Assembly (NCBI GenBank): GCA_036874045.1
Contig: CM072335.1
Span: forward strand, 18,111,501-18,175,500
Source of the DNA: Cymodocea nodosa
Lineage: Eukaryota; Streptophyta; Magnoliopsida; Alismatales; Cymodoceaceae
DNA length: 64,000 nt
Reading direction: 5' to 3'
A program made the translations under genes and the position numbers. Shown here piece by piece: positions 34,740 through 47,838 of the stretch (the stretch's first letter is position 1; each line of letters opens with the position of its first letter). Under the pieces are notes generated by a model. It searched no databases. It saw nothing but the letters and a program-made list of their open reading frames with translations, and was not told the DNA's origin.

Positions 34740-35545
34740 CCTATTAGAATCCATTTTGTGTTTCAAGTGTCAATGTTTCTCTCATAATTGCATTTTGTTC
34801 TTCACCTCCTTGATTTATTTTCTCAACAAAAGTTTCAAGTGTATTTGTAGCTTTTTCTATAGCATTACACATAAGTGCATGTGACTCTACATATGATCTT
34901 GGACATTTTTTTCACTTGGAAAACTTACTACTTGTACAAGTACCTATTAGTGAAGGTTGATCAAGAGATTCCTATACGCCAATTTGAATGTCTTCATCCA
35001 TACAATTCCTAGAAGAAGCATCTATACAAGTCCTAGAAGAAGCATCATGCATAGTACATTTGAATGGATAACATCTATTCTTAATGCTATATTCATTCGA
35101 AAAGCATTTCAAATTGATAGTAAATGAGACATGCCTTCTCCTTACATAAATTATACTCTAGACGTACCTAACCAAAAAAAAATACAATTAAACTATTGAT
35201 ATATGTATTGAAAAATAAATACAAACGATGTCAATTTTACCTTAATAAATTCTTCCTATACTTCTTTTGAGATATTTGTATGACCATTGACATAATCCCA
35301 CTTCCATCCACTTTGATTTGATATTAAAGTATAGTTCTTATATATAACTTGCCAAGTCTTGATTTGACTATCAACATTTTTCTTCTCAATACTACATCAT
35401 ATTTCCTCATTGTATCTTTTAATTACTTTCTTTCATGTTAGTAGTTTAACTTTTTCGTCATGAGTCTTCTCATTCCCTTTATTTAAAAACTTGCATAATA
35501 TGTTGAAAAATATATCATTCTGACTATTCCAACTGACATGGCTTC
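34740..35545 (-). pseudogene. Myb/SANT-like domain protein, degenerate
   Basis: The frame 35545-35245 reads as a Myb/SANT-like DNA-binding domain of the plant L10-interacting MYB / PIF-Harbinger-associated type. It has an N-terminal helix (NILCKFLNKGNEKT), then IKRYNEE, the recognition part (QIKTWQVIYKNYTL) and the conserved SGWKWD. Three stops interrupt it, two where a Trp is expected. After a probable intron (about 35160-35235) a second segment (35110-34750) has a short Ser-rich linker, SSKFSK followed by a stop, and a helical tail (EKATNTLETFVEKI). No nuclease ORF is nearby, so it may be a dead gene or half of a decayed Harbinger element. Confidence 0.5.
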
Positions 35546-37268
35546 GTTTAAGTTTTTGTTGGTGTTAGGATTTTCCATAAGTACTTTACTAAAAAAATTC
35601 AAGTTAAAAAATTGAGTAATAATTCATAAAACATGTGACAAACTTCCAAGGAATAATACATTTCTACATAACCAAAATAGAAAATAAAGGGAATCAATTG
35701 TATGAGATCAACTATTGTGTGGGTTGCTTAAACAACTCCATCCGGTTGCTTGGTAAGGAACAAATAATTACACCATTTATACCAAAATAAGCAAGATATT
35801 TTTAGAAATTGGGCAAGTAAAAAAATATTGTTCAATTACATTTCTTGAAAATCTTCTAGTTCCTAGAAATTATGCAAGCTTTCTATTTTCAAGTTTCACA
35901 TAGATTCCTCTTATACTATGTATCTTTGAAACTTACCTTTCGAATTAACATGAATCTTTACTAATTCATTTCATCGTCATTTTCATTTGAAGTGGATTTA
36001 CATGAATCTTTGCAAGTCTATGTTATCTTCTATAGGTCTAGCATTACTCAAGATAAATTACTTGAATCCTTATGAATTCATAATTTTCAGTTATCTTGTT
36101 TTTCATGTTGTAAACTACATGCATCCTTGCCATTCTTTTGAGTTTTTCTTTTCTAGCTACTTTCAATTTATACCATGGCTTTTTTTGGATTTACATGAAT
36201 CCTTACAATTTCATTGTTATATCGATGTTATTCTACAGTTGATTCTATATACATTTTTGTAGATACCTTTTCTCTACCATCCTTACTTCATTTCTAAGTG
36301 TGCTGCATGCATCCTTGCAGTTTACCTTTTAAATTAACATGAATCCTTGCTAATTCCTTCCACCATCATCTTTATTTTGAGTGGATTTATGAATCTTTGA
36401 AGTCTATGTCAACCTATTATTTAGCCTTTTGTTGTCCTTTTGGCATGTTGCATGCATCTAAGCAAGTAGATTGCACTTTTGTTAAGCATATATTTGCCGT
36501 TGCTAGAAATATTGACTACCATAAATCTAAGATACTAGGAGTTTGACCCTTGTTCAAGCATGACTTGGTGCCTAACACCTTTTCAATTTATACCCAAACG
36601 CTTACCCTATTCTCTATTGCAGATCAATCATTATTCATTCTTTTTAAGGTTTTCTTAGTTTTTACTTTACCAAACTAAGTTGTGACTTCATATCCTATTC
36701 CTATAGGCATCTGATCAGTGGCGATCAAATTATGAACATCACAACGAGTTCTTTGGCTTGAGGAGGCAAGTCGTTGTGTTTTTGAAGGTGGCCGACTAAG
36801 CACACCACACCTAAGATTTGCACGCGTTATTTTACAACACATGAGAATATAGATTTTGGGTGAAGAATAGTAGATTTTTGAAGAGTTTATGCAGCCATCA
36901 CAAATTGGTAAGTTGTAGCAACTCTAAGATGAACTCTGGAGGTGTAGTTCATGGAATAAAGGTATTTGTTAGAGGGTGAACAATTAGGGTAACAAGAAAA
37001 AAATGTTACAGAGGGTTTTGGAAGGATGAGGTTACTGGTGCTTGTCCAACTTTCGATGCTATTTAGTATAATCAAATTCTATTTATGGTGACCCAATTAT
37101 ACAAAGAAGTCAAATGTGATTTAGATAGATACTTTGGATGAACACTAAGAATTCTAATTGATTAGAATAGTTATTTGAAAGTGAATTTGGATAGCCGAAG
37201 AATGACAATATAAACCATTCAAAATAGAAACAAGTATTTGAAGATAATTTTGGATGTCCAATCTAACA
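35546..37268. other. Degenerate repeat region, probably decayed LTR sequence
   Basis: No gene. Between 35935 and 36470 a phrase like TACATGAATCCTTGC recurs irregularly. The blocks starting near 35938 and 36326 are diverged copies about 388 bp apart. The stretch 36690-36850 (CATCTGATCAGTGGCGATC and following) looks like the U5 side of another Ty3 LTR, but I could not find its partner. A CA end at 37267-37268 is the likely right border of the 3' LTR of the copia remnant that follows. Confidence 0.35.
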
Positions 37269-39969
37269 AACTATGCATTTGTATTGTATCAATTCAAGCA
37301 ATATCCTTAAGACCACACACCCTTAAATCTCTCATATTCCTAGTAAACTTATGCTTATCAAGGGGTTTAGTAAAAATATCTAAAAGCTGCTCATTTATGG
37401 ATACAAACTTTAGCAAAATGTCACCATTTAATAAACAATTTCTTAGGAAGTAATGTCTTGCTTTAATGTACTTCGTCCTTGAATGTGGTACTAGATTCTT
37501 TGACATTATTATTATCACATAATAATGGTGTACTTTCAAATCTGATTCCTTAATCCAACATGGTCTACTTAATCCATAAGATTTGAATATAGTATAGACT
37601 TAAACCATATATTTAGCCTTAATTGTTGATAATGTAACATAATTCCATTTTTCCTAAACCATGTCACTAATAAGTGTCATAAGAACTAACAAGTTCTAAT
37701 TGAGTATTTTATTTCAATCTTGAAATCAACATAATCTATGTCACTATGTTTAAGCAATGTCAATGAACTATGTTTAAAGTAAAATAAACCATAACCTTTT
37801 GTTCCATATAGATATCTCATTATTCTTCTCATAGCTTTTAAGTATTTGATTCTTTAGGTGTTGACTAATATCTTGCATATACATAGATACTAAATATAAT
37901 ATCTAGTCTACTAATAGTTTAGAAGAGAGTCAATCATCCCTCAATATAGTTTTCTATCAACATTTTTTTTAACCTCAATAGCATCCAACCTTGCATTTGT
38001 GCTTACAGGAGTGTTAATTGCATCCGTCTTATGAAGTCAATCTCAAAGGAAATGTTGGTTGATGAGTAGCTAAGATCTTCTTACACCCATATGATCTTTG
38101 GGACAAAATTAATTTATTTAGATTTTCATGTTCACTTGTAAACCTTTTAATCATATCACTTAGGTCTATTATTCTACCCTTCAAATCTTCCTTTTCTTAC
38201 TTGAGATCCTTGACTTCCTAGGAGTAGTCTTGTAAATTATTATTTTTCTTAGATATTTCCGCATGTAGTTCTCTTGTTTCATCATATAATATTCTCATAT
38301 CATTAATGAGCATCTCATTATCTTTTTTAAGTTCTTCTATGTATTTTAAGCTCCTTTTATGTTCAACTTTTAATTCTTTATAGTTTTTCATAAGTTTATC
38401 AAATGCACAAGATAGTTCATCAAAATTAGTAGTCATTTTCATTTTAGAATTTACCCCTTCAACTATCATGAAACACACGTTGGCTATCCCCTCGTCACGT
38501 AGAAGTTGAAGTCTCTTCTTCATTAGATGAACTTGTATCATCTCAAGTAACTTTCATGGATTTTTTTTTGTGTCTTCTTCTTCTTTGTCTCTTTCTTTTC
38601 CACTCTCTTTTTCAATATTGGAGAGTTTTTTTTTATGTCTGATTTTAAGATGAACTTAATTTTTTTATATGATTATACAACATAGGTGGATCATCTTTGT
38701 TGTTAGTTCCACTCCCATTTCTCTTCCCTTTGTTCATAATTCGCATTATTACTTCATCAAAATCGAAGCTACCGGAATCTAAATGAACAATAGAGAATTT
38801 GCAACACACAACAGGTGGTCGCATTGCAGGATGTCATATAGACGGCGGTTTGTATCCGTCACCTCCGCAATTGTTATATTGACGGGATGAACAGAACGAT
38901 GTATACAAACCTAGTTTTAGGAAAAAGGAAGATAATAAACCATACCGATCAGAAAAATATCGTCTTCAGGGCTGGTAGAATTAGCATGACGGGGCACATG
39001 ATGATAAGTACTATGGCACACATGACCATTCCACCCTTCCTCTGTGTTTCTCTACCTTTTGCAATTGTTTAAAACCTTGTTCTATGGAAGCTGCAACATT
39101 CTAAATGTTGTAATCTATTATGCGATCAACAATAATTCCCTGATCTATCACAAGGACTAACTAATAATGTTGTAATAGTAGGCCTAACTAATAATGTACA
39201 AAAGGGGGTGTTTAACATTTTTGCATCTAGTTGGGCTAGCTTCTTGTCTAACTCACTTCATCCCTTATTTGGAGTTTGAGGTGAAGTCTAGCCTCTCACA
39301 ACTATTTCTCAAAGATTAAAATCATATGCATTTATGAAAATTTCCATTATATTTTTCCAATAAGAATAGTTAAAATCATTAAAGTAAGGTGGTCTATGGT
39401 AAGTTCCTCTGCATTCTTGTTAAATTGTGATATAATCATTTATCTAAAATGGTTAAATCTATAACAAGGTAAATCTACTTTAGTACCACTTGTTGGATTA
39501 GATAGGCATATTAGAGAGTAAAAAGTGTGAGCAATGAAAACTGGATCAGAAATAAATAAGTCTATGTAATGTTGTAATCAAATTTTCGTTTGAATGAGGT
39601 GATGAGTTTAAATATGTGAAGTCAAAATACAAGAATGTCTTAGAAATGCAAGAAGCAAGATTTTAGAAAAATAATCAAATAGGTCACAATCAAGGCACAA
39701 AAATTTATAGTGGATTCTTGAAATTGATATGTCTACTCCACAAGTTGGTTGGCTTTTACATTTCACTATCTTTCCAATGTTGGGTGTAGGCAACATTCAA
39801 CTTTTACAATAGTACTTTTGGAAGGCAAGCACTCAACCTTTACATAGATTTGCTCCATTAACCATTATTTTGATCTTAATCAATTTATTGTTTTTTAACA
39901 ATTTTCACACTCATTTTCTCCTCATATTGATCTCCTTTTTCTTTTTTTTAGGTTGAGAGGCTAAGAATA
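37269..39969 (-). pseudogene. Gutted Sirevirus-like copia element E (gag piece + RNase H)
   Basis: Three remnants lie in coding order. A PBS (39482-39489, TGGTACTAAAG on the - strand) and LTR start (TG at 39491) are followed by the gag coiled-coil region (38541-38218; NFDELSCAFDKLMKNYKEL, typical of Sirevirus-type gag). Then comes the end of RT/RNase H (about 37960-37294) with YLKAMRRIMRYLYGTKG, SRTKYIKARHYFLRN and DIFTKPLDKHKF. Protease, integrase and most of RT are missing, and several stops are present. Its 5' LTR (39491-39969) is cut by element G. Confidence 0.65.
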
Positions 39970-39974
39970 TCACC

Positions 39975-40205
39975 TATTAGGGACATTCTTGTGACTTGTC
40001 AATTGCAAGTTGTAATGGGGATGAAAAGAGGAATCTATATTGAATATAGATTGAAAATGTAGAAAAAATTAGGGTAGCAACCACTATTCAAGAGGTGGCA
40101 CTCTCCACCATTCACAACATCTAAAAAAACTACCCTCCCACATTCTCTAACAATATAAATAGCTCCATATAATAATCTATGATCCGAATATCTAATTACA
40201 CAACA
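39975..40205 (-). repeat. 3' LTR of element G
   Basis: 231 bp. The + strand border has decayed from TG to TA; it ends CA. It contains the same TATAAATAGCTCC (TATA-like on +) as the partner LTR. Confidence 0.8.
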
Positions 40206-43200
40206 ATTACTCCCCCTCCCTAGAGATCTTGTCCTCAAGGTTAGAATATTAAGCTAAAAAAGGATGATACTTCTCCCACATGGCTACAAATTCATTTTTA
40301 CCTCACTACTAGGTTGGGACTTTTGTAATGGCAATGTTGTCCTTTTTCTTCATATACTTGGCCAACAACTATAGTGGTTCCTTGTCACGTATAGGATGAT
40401 TAATTGGAATTGAAGGAGGAATAACAAGATGCATTGATTCAAGCTTCCTATAGATTTGAGAGATGTGGAAAATGGGCTGGATTTTAGAATCAAAAGGCAA
40501 CTTAAGCTAGTAAGCAACTAGACCCACACCTATGACTACTTCTAAGGGGTCGTGGTAGTGTGGTGCAATATTTCAATTGTTATGCTAGTGCATGAAGTGC
40601 TACTTCCTATGTTGCTACACATGTAAAAGAATGTTGCTACCATTGACTTCCTATGTTGCTACACATGATGGAGGTTAACTCAAAGCCTTTTGAGGATGTT
40701 ATCACTATATTGCAAGTCTTGTTCCATTGAGAACACTTGGCTTTGCTGGAGACATACAAGAGCAATGAAAGTGGAGGCATACCATACAAGGCTTTAAAAA
40801 GAGTAATGGCTGTCACTATGTGCCATGTGGTATTGTATCAATATTCCACCCAAGTAAGCTAGTATGACTAATTCTTAGGTTCTTGAAATGTAAAGTAGCA
40901 TAAATATATTTTGAGGGTGCAATTAAGGACCTTAGATTGACCATCTATCTATGGATGATAGGCAGGCAATGACCCTTGTAACCTTAATAACACCTACCAA
41001 AAGGTGTTGGTGAAAATGGGGTCTCTATCATAGACTATTGATTTTGGCACACTATGATGTTTGATTCTTGTCTCCAAAAAGATATGTGCAAGATCCTTTG
41101 AGATGTATGAGTGCTTCAATGGGGTAAAATGCACATATTTAATAAAATGGTCAACAACAACCTAGAAGTTTGTCTTACCTTTGGATGGTGGTAGCCCTTT
41201 AATGAAGTCCATACTAATATCCATCCAACCCTATTAGGGAATAGGGAGATGTTGGAATATGCCTACTAGTGTGAGAGCTTTGTATTTATTCCTTTAACAA
41301 ATGTAACATTCTTAAATGTATTGCTTCAAGTCATTGTGCCATCCTTTCCAATACATGCTAGACTTTATTCTCAAAGTTATTTTTTGGTAGCCAAAGTGTC
41401 CAATTAGTGGTGTGACATGGAATTCCTTTAACAATTTTTGTTTTAGGTTGAGTTCATTCATAATTAACAACTTTCCTTTTTAGAAGAATGTGCCATCCAC
41501 CAAGAAATATTTTTAAGGGTTTAATTTCCCATCTTGCAAGAAAGCTACACACTGATTGTAAGTGTCAAAGTTGTTATAGATGTGCTTTACCTATTGGAGC
41601 CATGTAAGTATCAAAATTGTCATGGCATTGTTGCTAAGGATTGAGCTATGGTTTCTTTTAGATAATGTGTTGACTATTGCATTAATAACTCTTGGTTTGT
41701 GCTTAATCTTGTAATTATAGCCAAGCAATTTCACTAACCACTTCTTTGGGTGGGTTTGCGAATCTATTGGCCCTTTAAATACTTGAGGTTGAGTTGATTA
41801 GTCTTGAATATAAATTGTTTCCCCATTAGTAATTGCTTCCACTTACTAACCACTATTAGTATTGCTAACATTTCTTTTTGTAGATTAGTAGGAAAAGTTG
41901 TTTGCCTTTGTAGGCCTTGCTCATGTAAGCAATGGGATGACCCTTCTACATCAAAACTATACCTATCCCTTTTCCCAAGGTATCACATTCCACCACAAAG
42001 GTTTTGGAAAAATTTGGTAGTACTAGTAGAGATGCTTGAGTGAGTACCTCCTTTAAGCATTGGAAGGCTTGTTGCATATCATCATTCCATTAGAAGTCCC
42101 CCTTCTACAATGGCATGTGGAGTGGTTGTGCAATCTTGCCATAATCCTTGATAAATTGATGATAATATCCTAAAAGACTTGAAAACCTATGTAAGTCTTT
42201 CACACTCATAGGAGTTAGTCAATTCATCACTACTTGCACCTTCTCTTTTTCCATAACAAGACCATTCAACTCTACAACATAGCCTAGACATTTATTTTGC
42301 TTGGTATAAAATCTATTTTGCACTAATATTTCCAAAAAATTTTCAAAGTCTTTCACATGAGTTCATAAGAAGTACTATAAATCAATATATTAGCAAAGAA
42401 CAACAATACAAACCTTCTTACATAAGGTTGAAAAACATCTTTCATGATTGCTTGGAATGTTGCTAGCATGTTGTACAAACCAAATGACATCATCACAAAC
42501 TCATAATGTTCACTATGAGTTCTAAAAGTTGTTTTGTGTATGTCTTCTTCTATCATTCTAATCTAATGATAACTTGTTCTTAAATCAATCTTGGAGAAGC
42601 ATTACACGTGCCCCAACACATCTAACAACTCATCAATGATTGGGATTAGATATTTATCCTTGAGTATATTTCTATTCAATTCTCTGTAGTCAATACACAT
42701 CTACTAATTACCATCTTTTTTCTTAACTAGCAAAATTGGAGAGGAAAAAGGACTAACACTATGGTAGATTTGCTAGTTTGCCAAATAATCTTGCACCTAC
42801 TTTTCAATATCCTCTTTTAGAAAGTGAGCATACCTATAAGGTTTGATTTCCATTATTTTTGAGGGGTCATTTAATATGATCCTATGATCCATTAATGTGA
42901 ACTTTTTGTAGTAAAGCCATGATTTTCATATTATTGTGTTCTTGTTGAATGTTTGGAGGCACATCATTCTCCACTTCTTGGACAAGTGCCATGTAAGAAA
43001 TCCTCTTAGGCTTATGTAATTCATTGACACTTGCCATCTATATGTCCTCTATTAGTCACCCCACCCAAGTCACTAGCTATCCTTCAAACACAAACTTGCA
43101 TGTTACTTCCTCAAAATTTAGTAGCACATCTCCTCATGGGTGTAACCATTAGACACTTATAATGACATCACATCCAACTTGGGGAACCACCTATACATCT

Positions 43201-44300
43201 AATTTAATAAATACTCCCTCTACTTCCCTTTTAGTCTAGTCATCTCTAGTTGTGACTCCCCGGTCAACACTTACAATGAAATCTTTGGTTGAAGGTTATA
43301 TTGTTGCTTTGGTTCTTCATTTGGTTCTATCTCTCCCTCCTCATTTTCCTCATTGTCCAATGCAGTTCCCTAGATCAAGCATAACTTTTTGTTCTTGCAA
43401 TTTGGCCATAGTGGAATTTCTCATTGCACTTAAAACACAACCTAGTTCTCATTTCCTTTACTCCTCCTTCAGCAAAAGCTTGCTAATCTATAATATCTTC
43501 ATATTTGTATGGTTGCTTGGCTCCTTCATTTTATGTTCTTCTGAATTGATGTTCTTCCAACTCTCAATACCTATCTTCTTTACTATCAAGTTCCCCTCCC
43601 AAGATGGTGTCACCATTGGTAAGGCGACTCTTGTCCAACTACCATTTGGCCCATTCATCTAGCCCTAATTACACCTTCTAGCTTCTTCCTGCAATTCCTA
43701 AATTTTTTCCATTGAAATGGTCATGGCCAATGTCATCGATCTTAGACATTCTACCTCCAATTGAATCTCATCTCACAATTTTGCTATAAAGCATGTGATT
43801 CTAGCGTGTTTTGTAATTCTCGTTACATGAGTTGATAAAGCATTGAACTCATTTAGATAGCCTACCATCATTCTATGTTGATGTAGCCAAAACATCTCCT
43901 CCTTATAATTCAATAGATGGTCCATTCCAAAATAGGCTACTAAGGCTTCTACAAACTACCCCCATGTCTGTATTCCTTGCTCTAAGTTAATGCCTTGGAA
44001 CCATTGTGCGGTAATTCCCCTTAAATTAATAGCAAACATAGTGACCCACTCTTCCTCATCTATGTGGTAGTATGCTAGGAGTTGCACAATTGTTTGGCAC
44101 CAATCTTCAAGGTTGCCTATGCCATCATATGTTAGGAATTCCAATCAGATATTCCCAAGTAGTCTTGCCCCTCTACTTTTGTGGCATTGATGAGATGAAT
44201 CTTCCTTATCATACTATGGTTGCTTCTTGCCAATTAAACCCTTTTGACGAGGAGAAGGGAATCAATTCACTAATTAAATGACTCAAGCTTCTTCTTCATG
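40206..44300 (-). pseudogene. Gag-Pol of element G with chromodomain remnant, broken
   Basis: Coding order: gag capsid fragment 44144-43956 (FLTYDGIGNLEDW, LRGITAQWFQGI); reverse transcriptase 42900-42350, with RTHSEHYEFVMMSFGL and the catalytic box changed from the expected FFDD to FFANILIYS; RNase H about 42200-41700; integrase 41500-40800 (VYDRDPIF, LPAYHP then a stop, DGQ); C-terminal SKIQPIFHISQIYRKLES near 40430-40480; and a decayed chromodomain-like tail (AMWEKY, NLEDKISREGE) before the PPT. Many stops and frameshifts. The loss of both catalytic Asp of RT shows it has been inactive for long. Confidence 0.75.
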
Positions 44301-44455
44301 ACACTAAATCAAGAGTTGACCCTACCCTCCAAGGAGTTGAGCAAGCTTGTTGTTGCATTAGATCACTTCTACTAGTTGAGAATTAACCTCCATCTATGCA
44401 TATCTCACATTTGCCATTGCACAAGTCATCAAATTTGCTCACTCTAATACAAGAT

Positions 44456-44686
44456 TGTTGGGTATGTTCATGTGACTTGTTGATTGCAGGTTGTAATAGG
44501 GTTGAAAAAGGAATCTATATTGAATATTAGATTGAAAACATAGTAGAAATTAGGGTACTAGCCACTATTTGAGAGGTGGCACTCTCCACAATTCATAACA
44601 TCCCAAAAAACTATCCTTACACAATCCTTAACAATATAAATAGCTCCATATAATAGTCCATGATCTAAATACCTGACTACACAATA
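44456..44686 (-). repeat. 5' LTR of element G
   Basis: 231 bp, begins TGTTGGGT and ends ACAATA (CA to TA decay). Its many differences from the partner LTR indicate an old insertion. Confidence 0.8.
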
Positions 44687-45119
44687 TCACTTAGCCAAGT
44701 AGGTTCTTGGCCACTAGAGGTTGGCATCTAACCAAAAAAATGAGGTTCCCTTATCTAATTTTCCACCCTCTTCAACTTCTCTTTCCTCACTCATTCCCTT
44801 CCAAACCTTGAAAACCATGATAAACATGTGTAGCTCGCCAACACATAAAACTCCAATGAACTTTGAGTTAGAGGTTGAGTAGCATGGCTAAGTACCATTC
44901 ATTTATTTTGTTTTATAAAGTTTTTTTGTTATGGAATGCAATGTTGGGCATTTTTTGTGCATTTCTGGTAGACTCCAATGAATAACAACTTGGGGCTTTG
45001 GATCTTCTTCTCTTCTTCTCATCTTGGCATTCATCTTAAAATAAGTTAATGCTTCATTTAATTACATGCATGCATATAGTTATAATCATTTCATATTTAC
45101 ATCCATTATAGCATAAATT
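44687..45119. other. Spacer between element G and solo LTR 1
   Basis: No ORF or repeat recognised. It may be the rest of the copia E LTR that G interrupted, since it directly continues the target-site flank. Confidence 0.3.
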
Positions 45120-46576
45120 TGTTAGGACCCGAGTATTTTGATAATGCAAAAACCTATGTGAGGAAACATATTGTATTTCACAGATAAGTCAATGTAAGAA
45201 AAGATTAGAAGGTAAAACAAGTTGCAGTTAATTTTAGAATGTGTTGCTATAATGCTATAGAAAATCAGACAGTTCCAGGCTTATGTATCCGAAAGAAAGT
45301 TAATCTTCGGTGAGTTACAGAATTAAGTATCTGAAGAGTTAATTTAAAGCAGCAGCAATACTATCGGATAGTTATTGATAGTTATAAGAATAACTATCCG
45401 AAATCATAAAGCCTTCGAAGAGTTGTGAAAGGAAGTAGGTTGAATGATTGGAAAGTTAAGGAGTTAACTATCCGAAAGCTCAAGGAAAATCAGAAAGTTA
45501 AAAAGGTTAACTATTTGAAACTTAAGTCATTCAATTAATCACGTGCAGAAATCTAGTACAGAAGTTTAAAAGACATTTTGGAGAGTTAGAAAGATAATTA
45601 TCCGAAATTTGAAGGATTTCGGTGAGTTACAGGTATAACTATCTGAAACTTAAGTTATCCTATTACGCACGTGCAGAATTAAAGAGACAGCAGTCAGAAG
45701 GTTAAAAGAAAAATCGAAGAGTTACTGTAGTTAACTATTCGGAAGTCAAGAGTTTTTCGGTAAGTTAGAACTATAAGTCTTCGATCACTTGACACCTCAC
45801 GTGAGCAACTTAAAATTCTCACATGACACATACAATAGGATGTAAGTGAAGGTTCGGTAAGTTATAGACACTCTTCGGTGAGTTATTCATATAATCATCT
45901 GAAAATCAAAGGAAATTGGAAGGTTACTTACTAAACATCATACAGAACGGTAACTTACCATATTTAGGTCTGATTATTTAGCAAGTATTGTAGAATACAT
46001 CCGTTGGAAGAAAAATATGATCGTTATACCTTTTGGTATAAATATTAGAAGCTTAAGAGAAGAATAGATAGAGATAACGATCATACATTATACAGTGAGC
46101 TGCACATAATTCAAGATACACTCTCATCTCTACAATCAGTCAAGTATACTCTTGAAGATTCACTGCAGAAAAGCTCTATGCCAAAACTCTGATAGAAAAA
46201 TTCAAAGCTGTTGGTTTGTGAGTTTCAACCTGAAAACTCATTGTTGGTTGAGAGTTTCAACCTGAAAGCTCGAGAAAGAAAAGTTGGTTATTGAGCTTAT
46301 ACCTAAAAGCTCTAAGTGTTGGTTCTTGCTTCAACCTGAAAGCAAGTGTTGTAAGTATTTGAATACTTAGTGAAACCCAAGTGTATCTTAGGGGTAGACT
46401 AGCCAAGTTGGTGAACCACCTAAAATTTGCTGCATGTTATCTTCTTATTGGTTTGTTTCCATTTAATTCATTTAATCTCATTGTTTTGTTGAATCATTCG
46501 ATTCTAAGTGAAAAGAATTAAAACTTACACACCTTCACCATTCACCTCCCCTCTAGTGAGCATATCGATCCTAACA
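45120..46576 (+). repeat. Solo LTR 1 (Sirevirus-like copia)
   Basis: 1457 bp, TGTTAGGACCC...GATCCTAACA, with perfect inverted ends (TGTTAGGA/TCCTAACA) and an exact AAATT duplication at 45115-45119 and 46577-46581. CACCTCCCCTCTAGTG near the end matches the terminal signature of the LTR of element F. No internal domain adjoins it, so it arose by LTR-LTR recombination. The middle (45280-45930) carries TAACTATCCGAA, TTCGGTGAGTTACAG, ACTTAAGT and CACGTGCAGAA modules. Confidence 0.9.
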
Positions 46577-47838
46577 AAATTCATATTTCATTATCCAAGT
46601 GATATATGATCATTTTATTCCATTCATCTTTATATTACTTAGATGCATTCATTTGCATCCACTAAATTGCATGCTCAAGTCTCATTCATTTAAATTCATG
46701 TGCATACAAAGAATCTGTGCTTATGTTTACTTCAACCCATTTCCATGCTTATGCATGTGTACAAACTAATCCTTACGCACCCGTATTATTCATATAGACA
46801 CTAAGTTCATTTCATAAGGATGTCCATATTGCTCTATTTTATTCATTCATGTTGAAATCTATCATACATTCACTTGCATATCTCTTGATGCCAATCACTT
46901 ATTCACATGTCATATATTTTATCATTTGCATTCATACAATCACTAATTGACATACCACATAGATCATCTATGTTCATATAATCACTTGTTTACATGCCAT
47001 GTAGTTCATCATTTATATTCATACAATCACTTATTCACATGCCATATAGATCATCTACATTCATATATTCACTTATTCACACGCCATGCAATTCATCATT
47101 TACATTCATACAATCACTTGTTCACATGCCATTCATTTCAATAAGTTATTCAAATGCTTATAGTTCATCATTCCCATGCCATATAATCACATAATCCATG
47201 CTCCATGTCATCATAATCATTTACACATTTATTCATGCATATTCCATGCTTCATTCACATACATTCCTACCTAAGTACACCTTTAATAATGCACTCACTT
47301 AGCTTACATTTGCACACATACCATGCTTATTCACATAGATTCCTACTTAAATACACCTTCAATCATTCATTCATACACATCTTATTCACATAGATTCTGG
47401 CCAAGTACACCTTCAATCATGCACTCATATTCATACACATTCATTCCATGTCTATATAGTCCTACTTCATGTATCACAAATATGGTTTCACTTTATACAC
47501 ATATCAAGCCATGTGTACACTCATGTTTATTCACACCACAAGCACACACTTTTCTCTTGCATTTGCATACATATAGATCACTCTTTCATCACCCAAGTAT
47601 GTTGAGATCAATGCTACATTTGCATCATGCACTCACTATTCATATTATAATTATTGCCATGTTCATACTCACACATCATCCTTGATTACATGCTTCCATG
47701 CCCCTCATTCATCCATCACTCATGTTTACGCTTGCATCCATTTATGTACTCACATATGCATCTATTTAGTCACTCATTCATGTCCCATGCATGTTGTAAT
47801 CATGCCATATTTGCACACATCTCACACTCAAAAGTTTT
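46577..47838. repeat. CAT-rich degenerate tandem array, left block
   Basis: Almost the whole stretch is built of CATTCA, TCACAT and CATGC words on the + strand. 46921-47140 is a clear array of five units of about 43-44 bp (ATCATYTRCATTCATAYAATC then ACTTRTTCACATGCC). The ORFs reading MxxHxxSYNH-type peptides are by-products of the repeat. No gene. Confidence 0.75.

Larger units (their letters stand above)
39975..44686 (-). mobile_element. Element G: full-length, dead Reina-like Ty3 chromovirus
   Basis: A 4.7-kb element with two 231-bp LTRs (39975-40205 and 44456-44686) that share the run AACAATATAAATAGCTCCAT. The flanks are TCACC (39970-39974) and TCACT (44687-44691), a one-mismatch target duplication. 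A PPT-like tract (CTCCCCCTCCC on + at 40212) follows the 3' LTR. The PBS near 44430-44450 resembles the tRNA-Met complement. Short LTRs, chromodomain remnant and domain order fit the Reina lineage. Confidence 0.8.

Noticed and set aside
36887..37075. 62-codon - strand ORF
   Set aside because: No homology recognised; it lies in decayed LTR-like sequence.
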